The notes beneath the pieces are model-generated. The model was given only the letters and a program-made list of their open reading frames with translations, had not been told where the DNA came from and did no database searches. Source: Streptococcus infantis (GTDB lineage: Bacteria > Bacillota > Bacilli > Lactobacillales > Streptococcaceae). Taken from it: 64,000 nt of DNA. The stretch lies in contig NZ_JYGT01000007.1 of NCBI RefSeq assembly GCF_000960085.1, positions 186,001 to 250,000 of the forward strand, read 5' to 3'. The stretch's first letter is position 1; each line of letters begins with the position of its first letter. Positions 49,169 to 59,339 of this stretch are shown one piece after another. The position numbers and the translations under genes were made by a program.

Positions 49169-50065
49169 CTAGTTTCTTAAATATCTCACATATTCGACTA
49201 ATACGTAGACAAGGATTGTTAAACAAATGATAGTTTCTAACCAAACGAGGAAGTTGAGGACCGGAAACTGCAGAATGCCCTGGGCCATTTTCAAGGAAGT
49301 TGCCGTGATGATGGTTGGGAAAGTCAGGGCTGAAAAGGCTGGTTGAAATCCCTGTTTTAGAATTCTCGGTAAGCGACTAAGAACAAAGAAAAAGAAAGCC
49401 TGTGATGCAGGAATCATGGCCAGTAAAACCCAGCTAGGAAGACCTGGGCCTCCTATCCGAACCAGTGATGCCAACAGGAGAGAAAATGGAGCACAATAGA
49501 TCCCTTCTTGCCCTAGTAAAGGCAGCGGCAATGGATTTCTTTTCAAATCTTGATAAATGAGAGGATACAGAATAAGGGTTAAGATAAAACCAAAAATCCA
49601 AGCTCCGTATGCAATACCAACTATCCCTACTACTGGGTAAGTCAAGCTTGCCACTGCGATTCCCACATAAAGAACCGTCCAACTTGGCGTTGCGCTCGTC
49701 CTTGGTTTAACTTGTACGTAATTGATAGTAAAGTAGATGATTAAGCCTACATCTAGTAGAAAGGCAAACCACCAGAGAACCTGCGCAATGAAGTTCAAGC
49801 TAACTGGTAGAATTCGCAACAAATAGGTCGATAAAATCATCCCTGCCATGGGAAAGGTCGCCATTCCCGATAATAGAGGAGCTTTCTTAAGTTCTTGCTG
49901 GCTTTCTTGCCAATCACTAAGATGACTGTATAAAAAATAAAACCATAAAATCAAGCCTGACAAACTAAAGACGTGGGATAATAGTGGAAAAATATCCAGG
50001 ATGAGATTGCCTGCTCCAGCCAATCCCAATAAGCACCCTGAAAAGGCCAAGGGGAGTTTTTTCAT
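49169..50065 (-). CDS. TDT/SLAC1 family membrane transporter
   Basis: 298 aa with about ten transmembrane helices, beginning KKLPLAFSGCLLGLAGAGNL, the opening helix typical of the tellurite-resistance/dicarboxylate transporter (TDT) family; streptococcal members have also been mislabelled exfoliative toxin. GGAGGTTCAC precedes the ATG at 50065; the upstream ATG at 50077 overlaps this site. Substrate unknown (dicarboxylate or anion is likely). Confidence 0.82.
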   Translation of the reverse strand: MKKLPLAFSGCLLGLAGAGNLILDIFPLLSHVFSLSGLILWFYFLYSHLSDWQESQQELKKAPLLSGMATFPMAGMILSTYLLRILPVSLNFIAQVLWWFAFLLDVGLIIYFTINYVQVKPRTSATPSWTVLYVGIAVASLTYPVVGIVGIAYGAWIFGFILTLILYPLIYQDLKRNPLPLPLLGQEGIYCAPFSLLLASLVRIGGPGLPSWVLLAMIPASQAFFFFVLSRLPRILKQGFQPAFSALTFPTIITATSLKMAQGILQFPVLNFLVWLETIICLTILVYVLVEYVRYLRN

Positions 50066-50126
50066 GTGAACCTCCAATAGTCATGTTATTATCAGTATAG
50101 CATAAAAACCATTAAAAAAGCATACA

Positions 50127-50159
50127 AAAATGGAGTCTGAAAAGTTCAGACTCCATTTT
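50127..50159. terminator. Strong hairpin terminator upstream of the TDT gene
   Basis: Perfect 15-bp stem AAAATGGAGTCTGAA / TTCAGACTCCATTTT with a three-base loop and T-rich ends; it terminates the AgcS symporter unit on the minus strand. Confidence 0.93.
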
Positions 50160-50167
50160 TTCTATTC

Positions 50168-50300
50168 TTAGGCATAAGGTTGTAACTCTGGGTTAATCAG
50201 CGTATTAGCAAGATTATTGGCATAGTTACAGAGAGTTGCCAAACTGACACCAAGAACAACATCTAAGGCATTATCTTGTGTATAAGCAACAAAAAGAATT
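50168..50300 (-). pseudogene. Possible C-terminal gene remnant after the AgcS gene
   Basis: Downstream of the symporter stop an open frame encodes about 40 residues (TQDNALDVVLGV... ending NPELQPYA) before TAA at 50168. It has protein-like composition but no ATG and no ribosome binding site outside the symporter gene, so it may be the tail of a gene whose 5' part was lost. Family not recognised. Confidence 0.3.
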
Positions 50301-50306
50301 AAGGTT

Positions 50307-51632
50307 TTATGATTTATCAAAATACTTCTTGGTCTCAGCGATAATGACTGGTGATAAGGCCAAGATAGCAATCAAGTTTGGTAGAGCCATGAGGGCATTA
50401 ACAATATCCGCAATGACCCAGACCATATCCAGCTCGATAAATCCTCCCAGCAAGACCATGAGTACAAAGACCACTCGATAAAGCCAGATAAAACGAACAC
50501 CAAATAGAAACTCAAAGCAACGCTCTCCATAATAATTCCATCCCAAAATCGTTGTAAAGGCAAAAAGCACCAAGAAGATTGTTAGAAGAGCAGGTCCAAA
50601 GAAAGAAAATACTGTAGAAAAAGCAGATTGAGTCAGAGCAACCCCATCCAAATTGCCATTCCAAACTCCAGTCACCAAGATTGTCAGACCAGTCAAAGTA
50701 CAGATAATCAAGGTATCAATAAAGGTTCCTGTCATGGAAATCAAACCTTGCTCCACCGGTTCATTTGTTTTGGCTGCTGCAGCCGCAATCGGAGCTGAAC
50801 CCAAGCCAGACTCGTTTGAGAAGACCCCACGCGCCACACCATTTTGAATAGCCATCCGAACACTAGCTCCTGCAAATCCTCCCACTGCAGCTATGGGACT
50901 AAAAGCTGATGTGAGAACCAGTGAAAGTGTTGCCGGTACTTTATCGATATTAAAGAAAATAACTGTCAAGGTTCCCAAGATATAGATAATAGCCATAAAA
51001 GGAACAACTGTAGTTGATACCTTAGAAATGGACTTGAGTCCACCAAAGACTGCGATCCCTACGAAAATAGATAAAACAAGTGCAGTAATTGTCGGATCAA
51101 TACTAGCCGTATTTTGAACGGATTCTGTAATGGAATTCACCTGAGTAAAAGTACCGATTCCCAAAAGTGCAACCAATACTCCAGCTACAGCAAAGAAGAT
51201 TGCAAGGGGGCGCCACTTTTCGCCCATCCCTAGAAGGATATAGTGCATCGGTCCTCCTGCTACCGCACCATGGTCATCCTTGGTCCGGTATTTGATAGCA
51301 AGTAGTCCTTCAGCATACTTGGTTGCCATTCCAAAGAAAGCAGCCATCCACATCCAAAAGAGGGCTCCTGGGCCACCGACCTTGATAGCTGTTGCAACCC
51401 CGATAATATTTCCTGTACCAACAGTTGCTGCTAGGGCTGTACACAAGGCAGCAAAGCTCGAAACATCACCATGTCCTTTATCCTTGGTAAAAATAAGCTG
51501 GAAGGCCTTAGGGAGACGCAAGATTTGTAAAAGCCCTAAACGAAGAGTCAAGTAAATCCCTGTACCAACCAATAAAATCAAAAGGGGTGGGCCCCATACC
51601 AGAGCATCCAGCTCTTTTAGCAAACTTAACAT
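50307..51632 (-). CDS. Sodium:alanine/glycine symporter (AgcS family)
   Basis: 441 aa, about 11 transmembrane helices. The family signature runs through ATVGTGNIIGVATAI and PGALFWMWMAAFFGMATKYAEG (about residues 70-112). A glycine riboswitch lies in its leader, which argues that glycine (or alanine) is a substrate and the regulatory signal. AGGAGA precedes the ATG. Confidence 0.94.
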   Translation of the reverse strand: MLSLLKELDALVWGPPLLILLVGTGIYLTLRLGLLQILRLPKAFQLIFTKDKGHGDVSSFAALCTALAATVGTGNIIGVATAIKVGGPGALFWMWMAAFFGMATKYAEGLLAIKYRTKDDHGAVAGGPMHYILLGMGEKWRPLAIFFAVAGVLVALLGIGTFTQVNSITESVQNTASIDPTITALVLSIFVGIAVFGGLKSISKVSTTVVPFMAIIYILGTLTVIFFNIDKVPATLSLVLTSAFSPIAAVGGFAGASVRMAIQNGVARGVFSNESGLGSAPIAAAAAKTNEPVEQGLISMTGTFIDTLIICTLTGLTILVTGVWNGNLDGVALTQSAFSTVFSFFGPALLTIFLVLFAFTTILGWNYYGERCFEFLFGVRFIWLYRVVFVLMVLLGGFIELDMVWVIADIVNALMALPNLIAILALSPVIIAETKKYFDKS

Positions 51633-51958
51633 ACCATTCTCCTATCTATTCAACCCAAAAGAAAGAGCACATGTTTACTAACATGTACTCTGGAATGCAT
51701 CGATAAATGCCAAAAAGCGCTCTATCATTGCTCTGTCCTTTTACCTGAGAGTTTGAGCAGTTGCCTGCCTTGCCCCTTCGGTGCCTTTACGGTCTCTCCA
51801 GAGTTCCGTCCATTTACAGTCATGGAAGGTCAAAGGACTTTCCACTTCTATTAAACTTCATTCGGTGTTGTATTTGATTTTTACTTATTTTACAAGAAAA
51901 AACTGTCCTTGTCAATTGCTTTCAGAAAATTTTCTTATAATTTTCTGAAAATAATATT
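51633..51958 (-). promoter_or_regulatory. Glycine riboswitch leader of the AgcS symporter
   Basis: This 326-bp gene-free stretch holds the leader. On the minus strand the aptamer core GGAGAGACCG (51790-51799), CACCGAAGGGGCAA (about 51769-51784) and CTCTCAGGTAAAAGGACAGAG (about 51731-51751) match the gcvT-type glycine aptamer; only one clear aptamer is visible. A hairpin GAGTACATGTT / AACATGTGCTC (51665-51690) followed by TTTCTTTT forms the expression platform before the start codon. The part from about 51870 to 51958 lies between the promoter side and mutS2 and shows nothing else recognisable. Confidence 0.88.
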
Positions 51959-54295
51959 CTAACCTTTAAAGGTTACGATGGTAGCTCCACTTCCACCTGC
52001 ATTTTGCGGTGCATAGCCAAAGCTCTTGACCTGTTTATTTCTTTGGAGGTACTTAGTTACACCTTCACGGATGACTCCCGTACCGATACCATGGATGATA
52101 TCTACTTGGGCCATATTGTTGAGCAGAGCTTGGTCGATAAAGGCGTCTAAGGCTTCCATGGCTTCCTCGTAGCGTTTGCCACGAAGGTCTAGTCGAGCCT
52201 GTGGACCTTTGCCTGCTGCACGTTTGACGACGTTGACTTGTTTCTTCTTGACTGGCGCTTCTTGCTTAGCTTGAACCAAGTCAAATTCTTTTTCTTCAAG
52301 CGTCATCTTAATCAAGCCAACCTGTGCTTCCCAACGTCCATCCTTGAGTTGATTGGTCAAGGTGCCCCGTTGACCATAGCTTAAAACGATAATATCATCT
52401 CCAACTTTTGGAGCTCGTTTTTTCTTGGCTTTTTGTAGGACCTTATTTTTAGAAAGGTCAACTTTTTCAGGAGCTAATTTTTTGAGCTTAGCCTTGGCTT
52501 CGATAATCTCATGTGGTTTTAGTTGAGATTTGCTATGAAGATTTTTTAGAATAACATCACTTTCTGCCAGAGCCAATTCAACAATCTCAGCAGCTTGCTC
52601 ACGCGCCTTATTGAGTTCTGTTTCCTTCTCACGATTAAGCTCATTGTAAAGTTTTTTAAGTGCGCGATTCATCTTGAGGTTTTCTTGTTCAACTTGGCGG
52701 ATATTTTCAAGACGTTTGTGGCTTTCAAGTGTCTGCTCTTCTAATTGCTCAATGATGCGATTGACATCATTGTCTTGGTCAATTTGCTTACTAGCGTCAC
52801 CTACAATGACATCCGACAAGCCTAGACGTTTGGCAATCTCAAAGGCATTGCTTCGACCTGGTACGCCTTGCATAAAGCGATAGGTTGGGCGCAAGCTAGC
52901 TGTATCAAATTCCATACTGGCATTTTGAACATAGGTCGTTTCAATACCATAGGCTTTAAGTTCAGGATAGTGAGTGGTTGCCATGGTCTTGACCTGACGC
53001 AAGCGTAAATCTTCTAGGATTGACATGGCAAGAGCAGCCCCTTCTTGGGGATCCGTACCTGCTCCAAGCTCATCTAGTAGCAAGAGGGAGTTTTGGTTGA
53101 CCTTACCAAGAATATCAACGATATTGGTCATGTGACTAGAGAAAGTTGAGAGGCTTTGCTCAATGGACTGTTCATCTCCGATATCTGCAAAAATTTCTTC
53201 AAAAATCCCTACACGACTGCCTTTATCAGCTAGGATAGGCAAACCAGACTGGGCCATGACTTGCGTCAATCCTAAGGTCTTGAGCATAATGGTCTTACCA
53301 CCAGTATTAGGACCAGTGATGACGATAGCTGTCAAATCCTTCCCAAAGTGCACATCATTTGCGACAGCATTCTTAACCAAAGGATGGCGAACATGGAGGA
53401 GTTGGATTTCCTGTTCCTCAGAGACTTGAGGTACCACTGCTCCAGTTTCTTGGATAAAGCGTACCTTAGCGCGAATCAAATCCAAACGTCCAATAATCCA
53501 GGCATCATTGGCAATTTCAGCCGCATGCGGTCTTACTCGTTCAGAGAGTTCTTGGAGGATACGCATCATCTCATAGCGTTCATCTGCACGAAGACTAGCT
53601 ATTTCCTCACTTAACTTAACTACTTCACGAGGTTCAATATAAACTGTGTTCCCACTGGCAGAAATATCGTGAACGACCCCAGCAATCTTATTCCGATAGG
53701 TATTTTTAACTGGAAGAACTTGGCGACCATTTCTACTAGCGACAATCCCTTCTGTCAACATCTGCGCCTTCTGCTTGAGAAGGTCTTGCAAGACATCACG
53801 AACCTGGCTCTCACTGTCATGGATTTTACGGCGGATTCGTGCTAGTTCTTCACTTGCAAAATTCTCAATAAATCCAGCCTCGTTGATGGCTTGGAGATTG
53901 CCCTGTAGATGTGGGAAATCATGAAATTTCTCAAACCAATTTGCTAAGTGATCCAAGCGTACATTTTCAAGATTGTCATAGAAGTTTTTCAATTCACGAC
54001 TGGAAAATATAACACGTTTGAGAAGGAGAAATTCTTCAATATTAAGGTCAGCACCCATCTCCAAACGTTTGCAGGTCGCTGCAATATCTTTTGTCACCGA
54101 AATGCTGAAATGAGGATGTTCGACAAAAAGCTCCTGCATCTCCTTCATCTCTGCAAAAGCTTGTTTTATCTTGTCACCTTTATCCGTTGGAGTAAGTTCT
54201 TTTAACTGCTCTAGTCCCTGCTCCGTCAAAAGATGAGGCTCAAATAGAGCTTTGACCTTGTTAAATTCTAACGTTTCTAGTATTTTTGTATTCAT
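51959..54295 (-). CDS. mutS2: MutS2, ribosome-rescue / anti-recombination ATPase
   Basis: 778 aa. MutS-like core and lever regions, ABC-type ATPase with Walker A GPNTGGKT near residue 327 and Walker [13 protein letters not shown], a long coiled coil (about 510-610), and a C-terminal Smr nuclease domain ([12 protein letters not shown], then [12 protein letters not shown]). It lacks the mismatch-recognition domain. Known roles are suppression of recombination and splitting of collided ribosomes. Confidence 0.96.
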   Translation of the reverse strand: MNTKILETLEFNKVKALFEPHLLTEQGLEQLKELTPTDKGDKIKQAFAEMKEMQELFVEHPHFSISVTKDIAATCKRLEMGADLNIEEFLLLKRVIFSSRELKNFYDNLENVRLDHLANWFEKFHDFPHLQGNLQAINEAGFIENFASEELARIRRKIHDSESQVRDVLQDLLKQKAQMLTEGIVASRNGRQVLPVKNTYRNKIAGVVHDISASGNTVYIEPREVVKLSEEIASLRADERYEMMRILQELSERVRPHAAEIANDAWIIGRLDLIRAKVRFIQETGAVVPQVSEEQEIQLLHVRHPLVKNAVANDVHFGKDLTAIVITGPNTGGKTIMLKTLGLTQVMAQSGLPILADKGSRVGIFEEIFADIGDEQSIEQSLSTFSSHMTNIVDILGKVNQNSLLLLDELGAGTDPQEGAALAMSILEDLRLRQVKTMATTHYPELKAYGIETTYVQNASMEFDTASLRPTYRFMQGVPGRSNAFEIAKRLGLSDVIVGDASKQIDQDNDVNRIIEQLEEQTLESHKRLENIRQVEQENLKMNRALKKLYNELNREKETELNKAREQAAEIVELALAESDVILKNLHSKSQLKPHEIIEAKAKLKKLAPEKVDLSKNKVLQKAKKKRAPKVGDDIIVLSYGQRGTLTNQLKDGRWEAQVGLIKMTLEEKEFDLVQAKQEAPVKKKQVNVVKRAAGKGPQARLDLRGKRYEEAMEALDAFIDQALLNNMAQVDIIHGIGTGVIREGVTKYLQRNKQVKSFGYAPQNAGGSGATIVTFKG

Positions 54296-54403
54296 CTTAT
54301 TTCCTTAGTCAAAAGTTATGGCTTTTCTTGTTTTTAACTTTTTTTAATCAATCTCTTACTTTTGAAATTGTAAACAAAAGGCTAGGAATAGTTCCCGCCC
54401 TTT

Positions 54404-54952
54404 TTATCCGATTATTTTAGTAATCCAAAGCTGCTTAATCAAACTGGTTGTGAATGGAATGCTTTGGATGATATGTCTAGCTACAAAGCTATTTTCAAGT
54501 GAATTTTGAACAATTTGTAATGGAACAGTCGCGAGGATGGTTAGCATCATCTGAAGGACAAATAAAGTCACTCCAACAGATAGAACACCCGCACCGATAC
54601 GGTAGTATTTCCCATCAAGTATCTTAGTTGGCACTAGGTTTACAAAAAGACCAATAAAGCGACCGATGCAGTAAAAGGCTGTAAAGACCAAGAGGAAACC
54701 GATACCTGCATAAAAGACCTTATCCAATTGGAAAAGTTGATTGGATGGGAAAAAGAATGTTCCCTGTCCTTCCTGTGGATTAGCATAAGGGATTAGTAAA
54801 TTGAACTTCTGCCCTAAAGACTGGTAAGACTTGCTTGCTAAATAAGCGGAAACAATCGTCGCTACAAGATAAAAAGCTTGTAATACGATTCCTCTGCGAT
54901 AGCCAATATAAAAGCTCCAAGCAAGGATTATTAAGAGTAGGATGGAAATCAT
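54404..54952 (-). CDS. CvpA family membrane protein
   Basis: 182 aa with four transmembrane helices, beginning ISILLLIILAWSFYIGYRRGIVLQ, typical of the CvpA/colicin V production family; roles in envelope stress are reported in other bacteria. It overlaps zapA by 4 bp and precedes mutS2, the order zapA-cvpA-mutS2 known in Bacillus. Confidence 0.9.
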   Translation of the reverse strand: MISILLLIILAWSFYIGYRRGIVLQAFYLVATIVSAYLASKSYQSLGQKFNLLIPYANPQEGQGTFFFPSNQLFQLDKVFYAGIGFLLVFTAFYCIGRFIGLFVNLVPTKILDGKYYRIGAGVLSVGVTLFVLQMMLTILATVPLQIVQNSLENSFVARHIIQSIPFTTSLIKQLWITKIIG

Positions 54953-55251
54953 AGAGAGTCCTCAATCTTGCTCTGTTCTTGTTTAGCCGCAACCACCTTA
55001 TAACGGAGCGATTCTAATTCTTGCTCCTTGTCATCGAACTCAATCTCACGGCTAAGCTGAGTAGATAGGCAGTTAACTGCTAAAAGGATAGCTACTGTCT
55101 CATCATCAGCTCCAGGCATTTGTTCTTTGATTGCTTCATATTTTTCCGTCGCAACCTTAGCAATCTCCTCCATAAAAAGATTGTCATGTTCAGTTGTCAG
55201 CGTTAATGTTTTTTTCCCAAATGTAAACTTGAATCGATTTAAATTTGCCAT
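54949..55251 (-). CDS. zapA: Cell division protein ZapA
   Basis: 100-aa FtsZ-ring associated protein: an N-terminal beta-rich head (FKFTFGKKTLTL) and a C-terminal helical coiled coil (about 60-100). The ATG at 55251 has GAGGTG seven bases upstream; the GTG at 55260 lies inside that site. First gene of zapA-cvpA-mutS2, divergent from rnhC. Confidence 0.92.
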   Translation of the reverse strand: MANLNRFKFTFGKKTLTLTTEHDNLFMEEIAKVATEKYEAIKEQMPGADDETVAILLAVNCLSTQLSREIEFDDKEQELESLRYKVVAAKQEQSKIEDSL

Positions 55252-55324
55252 AAAATTCACCTCACGATATTATACCAAATTTCACTAAGTTTGTCAGTTT
55301 TAACCAATTCTACTGCTTTTATGG

Positions 55325-55340
55325 TACAATAGAGACTATG
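55325..55340 (+). promoter_or_regulatory. Promoter of rnhC, possibly leaderless
   Basis: Extended -10 TGGTACAAT with TACAAT at 55325-55330, eight bases before the ATG (55338-55340). Transcription would start next to the start codon, and no Shine-Dalgarno sequence precedes it. Confidence 0.6.
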
Positions 55341-56219
55341 GCAAGTATCACATTGACTCCGAGTGAAAAGGAAATTCAAGCTTTTGTTCAAAAGCATGAA
55401 CAAACCCTCGCTCCAAGTAAAAATCCTTATATTCGCTACTTTTTCAAGCTTCCCCAAGCCAGTGTTTCCATTTATACATCTGGAAAAGTTCTCTTGCAAG
55501 GTGAATCTGCTGAAAACTATGCTAGCTTATTTGGTTATCAGGTAGCGCAAGTTGTTAGCGGACAAAATTTCCCCTTAATCGGAACAGATGAAGTCGGAAA
55601 TGGTTCCTACTTCGGTGGTCTAGCTGTAGTGGCATCCTTTGTAACTCCTGACCAGCATGACTATTTACGAAAACTCGGTGTAGGGGATTCCAAAACACTG
55701 ACAGATTCAAAAATCCGTCAGATAGCTCCCATTTTGAAGGAAAAAATCCAACATCAGGCACTACTACTTTCTCCAAGTAAGTATAACGAAGTCATTGGTG
55801 AGCGCTACAATGCTGTTTCTGTCAAGGTAGCTCTTCATAATCAAGCAATTTTTCTCCTCCTTCAAAAGGGAGTTCAACCAGAAAAGATTGTTATTGATGC
55901 CTTTACGAGTGCTCAAAACTATGATAAGTATCTAAAAAATGAAGCCAATCATTTCGAAAATCCTGTTACACTTGAGGAAAAAGCTGAAAGTAAATACTTG
56001 GCTGTAGCTGTTAGCTCCATCCTCGCGCGTGACCTCTTTCTAGAAAATCTTGAAAACCTAGGACGAGAACTTGGATTTCAACTTCCAAGCGGGGCTGGAA
56101 CGGCTTCTGACAAGATAGCTAGCCAAGTCCTTCGTGCTTATGGTATGCAGGGACTCAACTTCTGCGCCAAACTACACTTTAAAAATACTGAAAAAGCAAA
56201 AAAAATGCTAGAAAGGTAA
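55338..56219 (+). CDS. rnhC: Ribonuclease HIII
   Basis: 293-aa enzyme that cuts RNA in RNA-DNA hybrids. An N-terminal TBP-like substrate-binding domain (about 1-75) precedes the RNase H core: [13 protein letters not shown] with the first catalytic acids D84 and E85, then IDAF near residue 192 with another acid. Next to lepB by 3 bp, in one transcript. Confidence 0.96.
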   Translation: MASITLTPSEKEIQAFVQKHEQTLAPSKNPYIRYFFKLPQASVSIYTSGKVLLQGESAENYASLFGYQVAQVVSGQNFPLIGTDEVGNGSYFGGLAVVASFVTPDQHDYLRKLGVGDSKTLTDSKIRQIAPILKEKIQHQALLLSPSKYNEVIGERYNAVSVKVALHNQAIFLLLQKGVQPEKIVIDAFTSAQNYDKYLKNEANHFENPVTLEEKAESKYLAVAVSSILARDLFLENLENLGRELGFQLPSGAGTASDKIASQVLRAYGMQGLNFCAKLHFKNTEKAKKMLER

Positions 56220-56222
56220 ATT

Positions 56223-56837
56223 ATGAAATATATTATAAATTTTTTAAAAGAATGGGGAGTTATTATTCTACTTATCGCACTAGTAGGGCTTAGTCGTCTC
56301 TTTCTCTGGAGTAATGTGCGTGTAGAAGGACACTCAATGGACCCTACTCTAGCTGATGGAGAAATCCTCTTTGTTGTCAAACACCTCCCTATCAATCGCT
56401 TCGATATCGTAGTTGCCCATGAGGATGATGGAAACAAGGATATCGTTAAGCGTGTTGTCGGTACACCAGGTGATACCGTACGTTTTGAAAACGACAAACT
56501 TTATATCAATGGTCAAGAAACTGATGAACCATATCTGGCAGAATACCTCAAACGATTTAAAGAGGACAAACTCCAATCTACCTATACTGGAGATGGTTGG
56601 GATGGAAGAAAGGGAGAATACTTTAGAGCTTTAGCTCAGAAGGCCCAGGCCTTTACCCTAGATTCTAATTCCAATACAAGCTTTACCTACACTGTTCCAG
56701 AGGGAGAGTATCTCCTACTGGGTGATGACCGTCTAGTATCTAGTGATAGTCGACATGTTGGTACTTTTAAAGCAAAAGATATCATCGGGGAGGCTAAATT
56801 CCGTTTTTGGCCACTCAAACGTATCGGAACAGTCTAA
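56223..56837 (+). CDS. lepB: Signal peptidase I
   Basis: 204-aa membrane-bound type I signal peptidase. One N-terminal transmembrane segment (about 11-29), then the catalytic Ser38 in VEGHSMDPT and Lys76 in DIVKRVVGTPGD, and the conserved box LLGDDRLVSSDSR. It releases secreted proteins on the outer face of the membrane. Starts three bases after rnhC. Confidence 0.95.
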   Translation: MKYIINFLKEWGVIILLIALVGLSRLFLWSNVRVEGHSMDPTLADGEILFVVKHLPINRFDIVVAHEDDGNKDIVKRVVGTPGDTVRFENDKLYINGQETDEPYLAEYLKRFKEDKLQSTYTGDGWDGRKGEYFRALAQKAQAFTLDSNSNTSFTYTVPEGEYLLLGDDRLVSSDSRHVGTFKAKDIIGEAKFRFWPLKRIGTV

Positions 56838-56843
56838 AATACT

Positions 56844-56874
56844 AAGAGGCCGAGAATACTAATCTCAGCCTCTT
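56844..56874 (+). terminator. Hairpin after lepB
   Basis: Stem AAGAGGC-C-GAGA / TCTC-A-GCCTCTT with one mismatch; the T tract is short, so partial read-through into recD2 is likely. Confidence 0.6.
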
Positions 56875-56925
56875 CTCATTCTATTATGAATGATATGGTT
56901 TTATTCATGATTGTAAAGGAATTAT

Positions 56926-59292
56926 ATGGAAGTCTATTTTACAGGTACGATTGAACGTATTATTTTTGAAAATGTCAGTAATTTTTATCGTATTCTCCTC
57001 TTAGATATCGAGGATACCGATGCTGAGGACTTTGATGATTTCGAAATCATTGTTACAGGGACCATGGCTGATGTCATCGAGGGAGAAGAATACACTTTTT
57101 GGGGGCAGATTGTCCAACACTCCAAATACGGAGAGCAGCTACAAATTACCCGTTATGAAAGAGCAAAACCGACTAGCAAGGGCTTAGTTAAGTATTTCTC
57201 CAGCAGTCATTTCAAAGGGATTGGGCTCAAAACTGCCCAAAAGATTGTGGAACTCTATGGAGAAAATACCATTGATGAAATCCTAGAGCATCCTGAGAAA
57301 CTCGAAACCATCTCAGGACTATCTTCTAAAAGTCGTGAAGCCTTCGTTTCCACTCTGCGCCTCAACTACGGAACAGAAATGGTCTTGGCCAAGCTTGCTA
57401 ACTACGGCATTCCCAATAAATTAGCTATTCAAATCCAGGATACCTATAAAGAGGAAACCATCGATATCGTTGAAAATTATCCTTATCAGTTGGTAGAAGA
57501 TATCAAGGGCTTGGGCTTTACTATTGCTGACCAATTGGCACAGGAATTGGGGATTGAGAGTCAGGCTCCAGAACGTTTCCGAGCAGGGCTCGTTCATAGT
57601 CTTTTAAACGCCTGTATGGAAAGCGGGGATACTTATGTTGAAGCCAGAGATCTATTAGAAAAGACTCTAACCCTACTTGAATCCTCACGTCCTGTTGAAT
57701 TAGAACCCAGTCAACTTGCACAAGAATTATCCAATCTCATTGAAGAAGAAAAAGTTCAACAGGTTGATACGAAAATCTTTGATAACAGTCTCTTTTTCGC
57801 TGAAGAAGGGATCCATAATCACCTCATTCGTATCCTTGAAAAGGAAGAAAGTAATAAACAAAAAACAGAAATCATCCAAGAGCATATTGCTACGGTTGAG
57901 GAAGAATTAGGCATTCAATACGATACTATTCAAAAGCAGGCAATCTGCGACGCTATCCAAAACAAGGTCTTTATCCTGACAGGTGGACCTGGTACGGGTA
58001 AAACCACTGTTATCAATGGGATTATTGGTGTTTACGCCCTATTAGAGGGGCTCGACCTTAGAAAGAAAAGTAGTCTACCGATTCTCCTAGCTGCTCCAAC
58101 TGGTCGCGCGGCTCGTCGTATGAATGAGTTGACAGGCTTGCCAAGTGCAACGATTCACCGCCATTTGGGGATGACTGGAGACGACGATACCAGTCATTTG
58201 GAAGATTATCTAGATGCTGATTTTATCATCGTAGACGAGTTCTCTATGGTGGATACCTGGCTAGCCAACCAACTCTTCTCCAACATCTCCTCTAATAGTA
58301 AAATTCTCATCGTAGGCGATAGTGACCAGTTGCCATCGGTTAGTCCTGGTCAAGTCTTGGCTGACTTACTCCAAATTCCAAGCATTCCTCAAACACGCTT
58401 GGAAAGAATCTACCGTCAGAGCGAAGAATCAACCATTGTCACTCTCGCTAGTCAGATTAGACAGGGCACCTTGCCTGCAGATTTCACTCAGAAAAAAGCA
58501 GATCGTTCCTACTTTGAAATCGCCAGCAACCATATCCCTGCGACCATTGAAAAAATCCTAGATGCTGCTATTAGAAGTGGCATTCCTGCTCGTGATATCC
58601 AAGTTCTAGCGCCTATGTATCGTGGTACAGCAGGAATTGATGCCATCAATCAACTCATGCAAGAACTGCTCAATCCTCTTCAAAAGGGACAAATTAGTTT
58701 TGAAGCAAGTCAGTTTCATTATCGCACAGGCGATAAGGTCATTCATCTAGTCAACGATGCTGAAATCAATGTCTTTAATGGAGATTTAGGCTATATTACT
58801 GACCTGATTCCTGGAAAATACACTGAATCTAAGCAAGATGAAATTATCATCGATTTTGATGGCAACGAGGTTTCCTATCCTCGAAATGAATGGTACAAAA
58901 TTCGTCTGGCCTATGCTATGAGTATCCATAAGTCACAGGGGAGTGAGTTTCCAGTTGTTATTTTACCAATTACCAGTGCTAGCAAGCGCATGCTGGAGCG
59001 AAATCTCATCTACACTGCTATCACTCGCGCCAAAAGCAAACTCATCCTACTTGGTGAACTACAGGCCTTTGACTATGCAACCAAGCACATCGGAACAGCT
59101 CGCAAGACCTATTTAATTGAACGTTTCAGCGACTTAACTAAAAGCTCTGAAGAAGTAAATGAGCCTATTCTTGAAACCTCTAAGCAGACTGATTCTCAGC
59201 AATCCTACATTCTAACCGAGGACAACTGGACCAGTATTCCAGCAATGATTGGAATTAGCCAGGATGACCTTCAAGAATTTTTCGGAAAATAA
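56926..59292 (+). CDS. recD2: RecD2, 5'-3' SF1B DNA helicase
   Basis: 788 aa. An N-terminal region with helix-hairpin-helix repeats (for example FKGIGLKTAQKIVELYG near 100) marks RecD2, which works without RecBC. Walker A GGPGTGKTTV lies near 352, motif II VDEFSMVD near 437, and the UvrD-type C-terminal motif SIHKSQGSEFPVV near 664. Roles in genome stability and replication are known for the family. Confidence 0.95.
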   Translation: MEVYFTGTIERIIFENVSNFYRILLLDIEDTDAEDFDDFEIIVTGTMADVIEGEEYTFWGQIVQHSKYGEQLQITRYERAKPTSKGLVKYFSSSHFKGIGLKTAQKIVELYGENTIDEILEHPEKLETISGLSSKSREAFVSTLRLNYGTEMVLAKLANYGIPNKLAIQIQDTYKEETIDIVENYPYQLVEDIKGLGFTIADQLAQELGIESQAPERFRAGLVHSLLNACMESGDTYVEARDLLEKTLTLLESSRPVELEPSQLAQELSNLIEEEKVQQVDTKIFDNSLFFAEEGIHNHLIRILEKEESNKQKTEIIQEHIATVEEELGIQYDTIQKQAICDAIQNKVFILTGGPGTGKTTVINGIIGVYALLEGLDLRKKSSLPILLAAPTGRAARRMNELTGLPSATIHRHLGMTGDDDTSHLEDYLDADFIIVDEFSMVDTWLANQLFSNISSNSKILIVGDSDQLPSVSPGQVLADLLQIPSIPQTRLERIYRQSEESTIVTLASQIRQGTLPADFTQKKADRSYFEIASNHIPATIEKILDAAIRSGIPARDIQVLAPMYRGTAGIDAINQLMQELLNPLQKGQISFEASQFHYRTGDKVIHLVNDAEINVFNGDLGYITDLIPGKYTESKQDEIIIDFDGNEVSYPRNEWYKIRLAYAMSIHKSQGSEFPVVILPITSASKRMLERNLIYTAITRAKSKLILLGELQAFDYATKHIGTARKTYLIERFSDLTKSSEEVNEPILETSKQTDSQQSYILTEDNWTSIPAMIGISQDDLQEFFGK

Positions 59293-59301
59293 AGCACAAG
59301 A

Positions 59302-59325
59302 AAGCCCACCGAATCCGGTGGGCTT
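59302..59325. terminator. Bidirectional terminator between recD2 and tig
   Basis: Perfect stem AAGCCCACCG / CGGTGGGCTT with a four-base loop and T runs, between convergent genes. Confidence 0.93.
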
Positions 59326-59339
59326 TTTATCTTTTTAGA

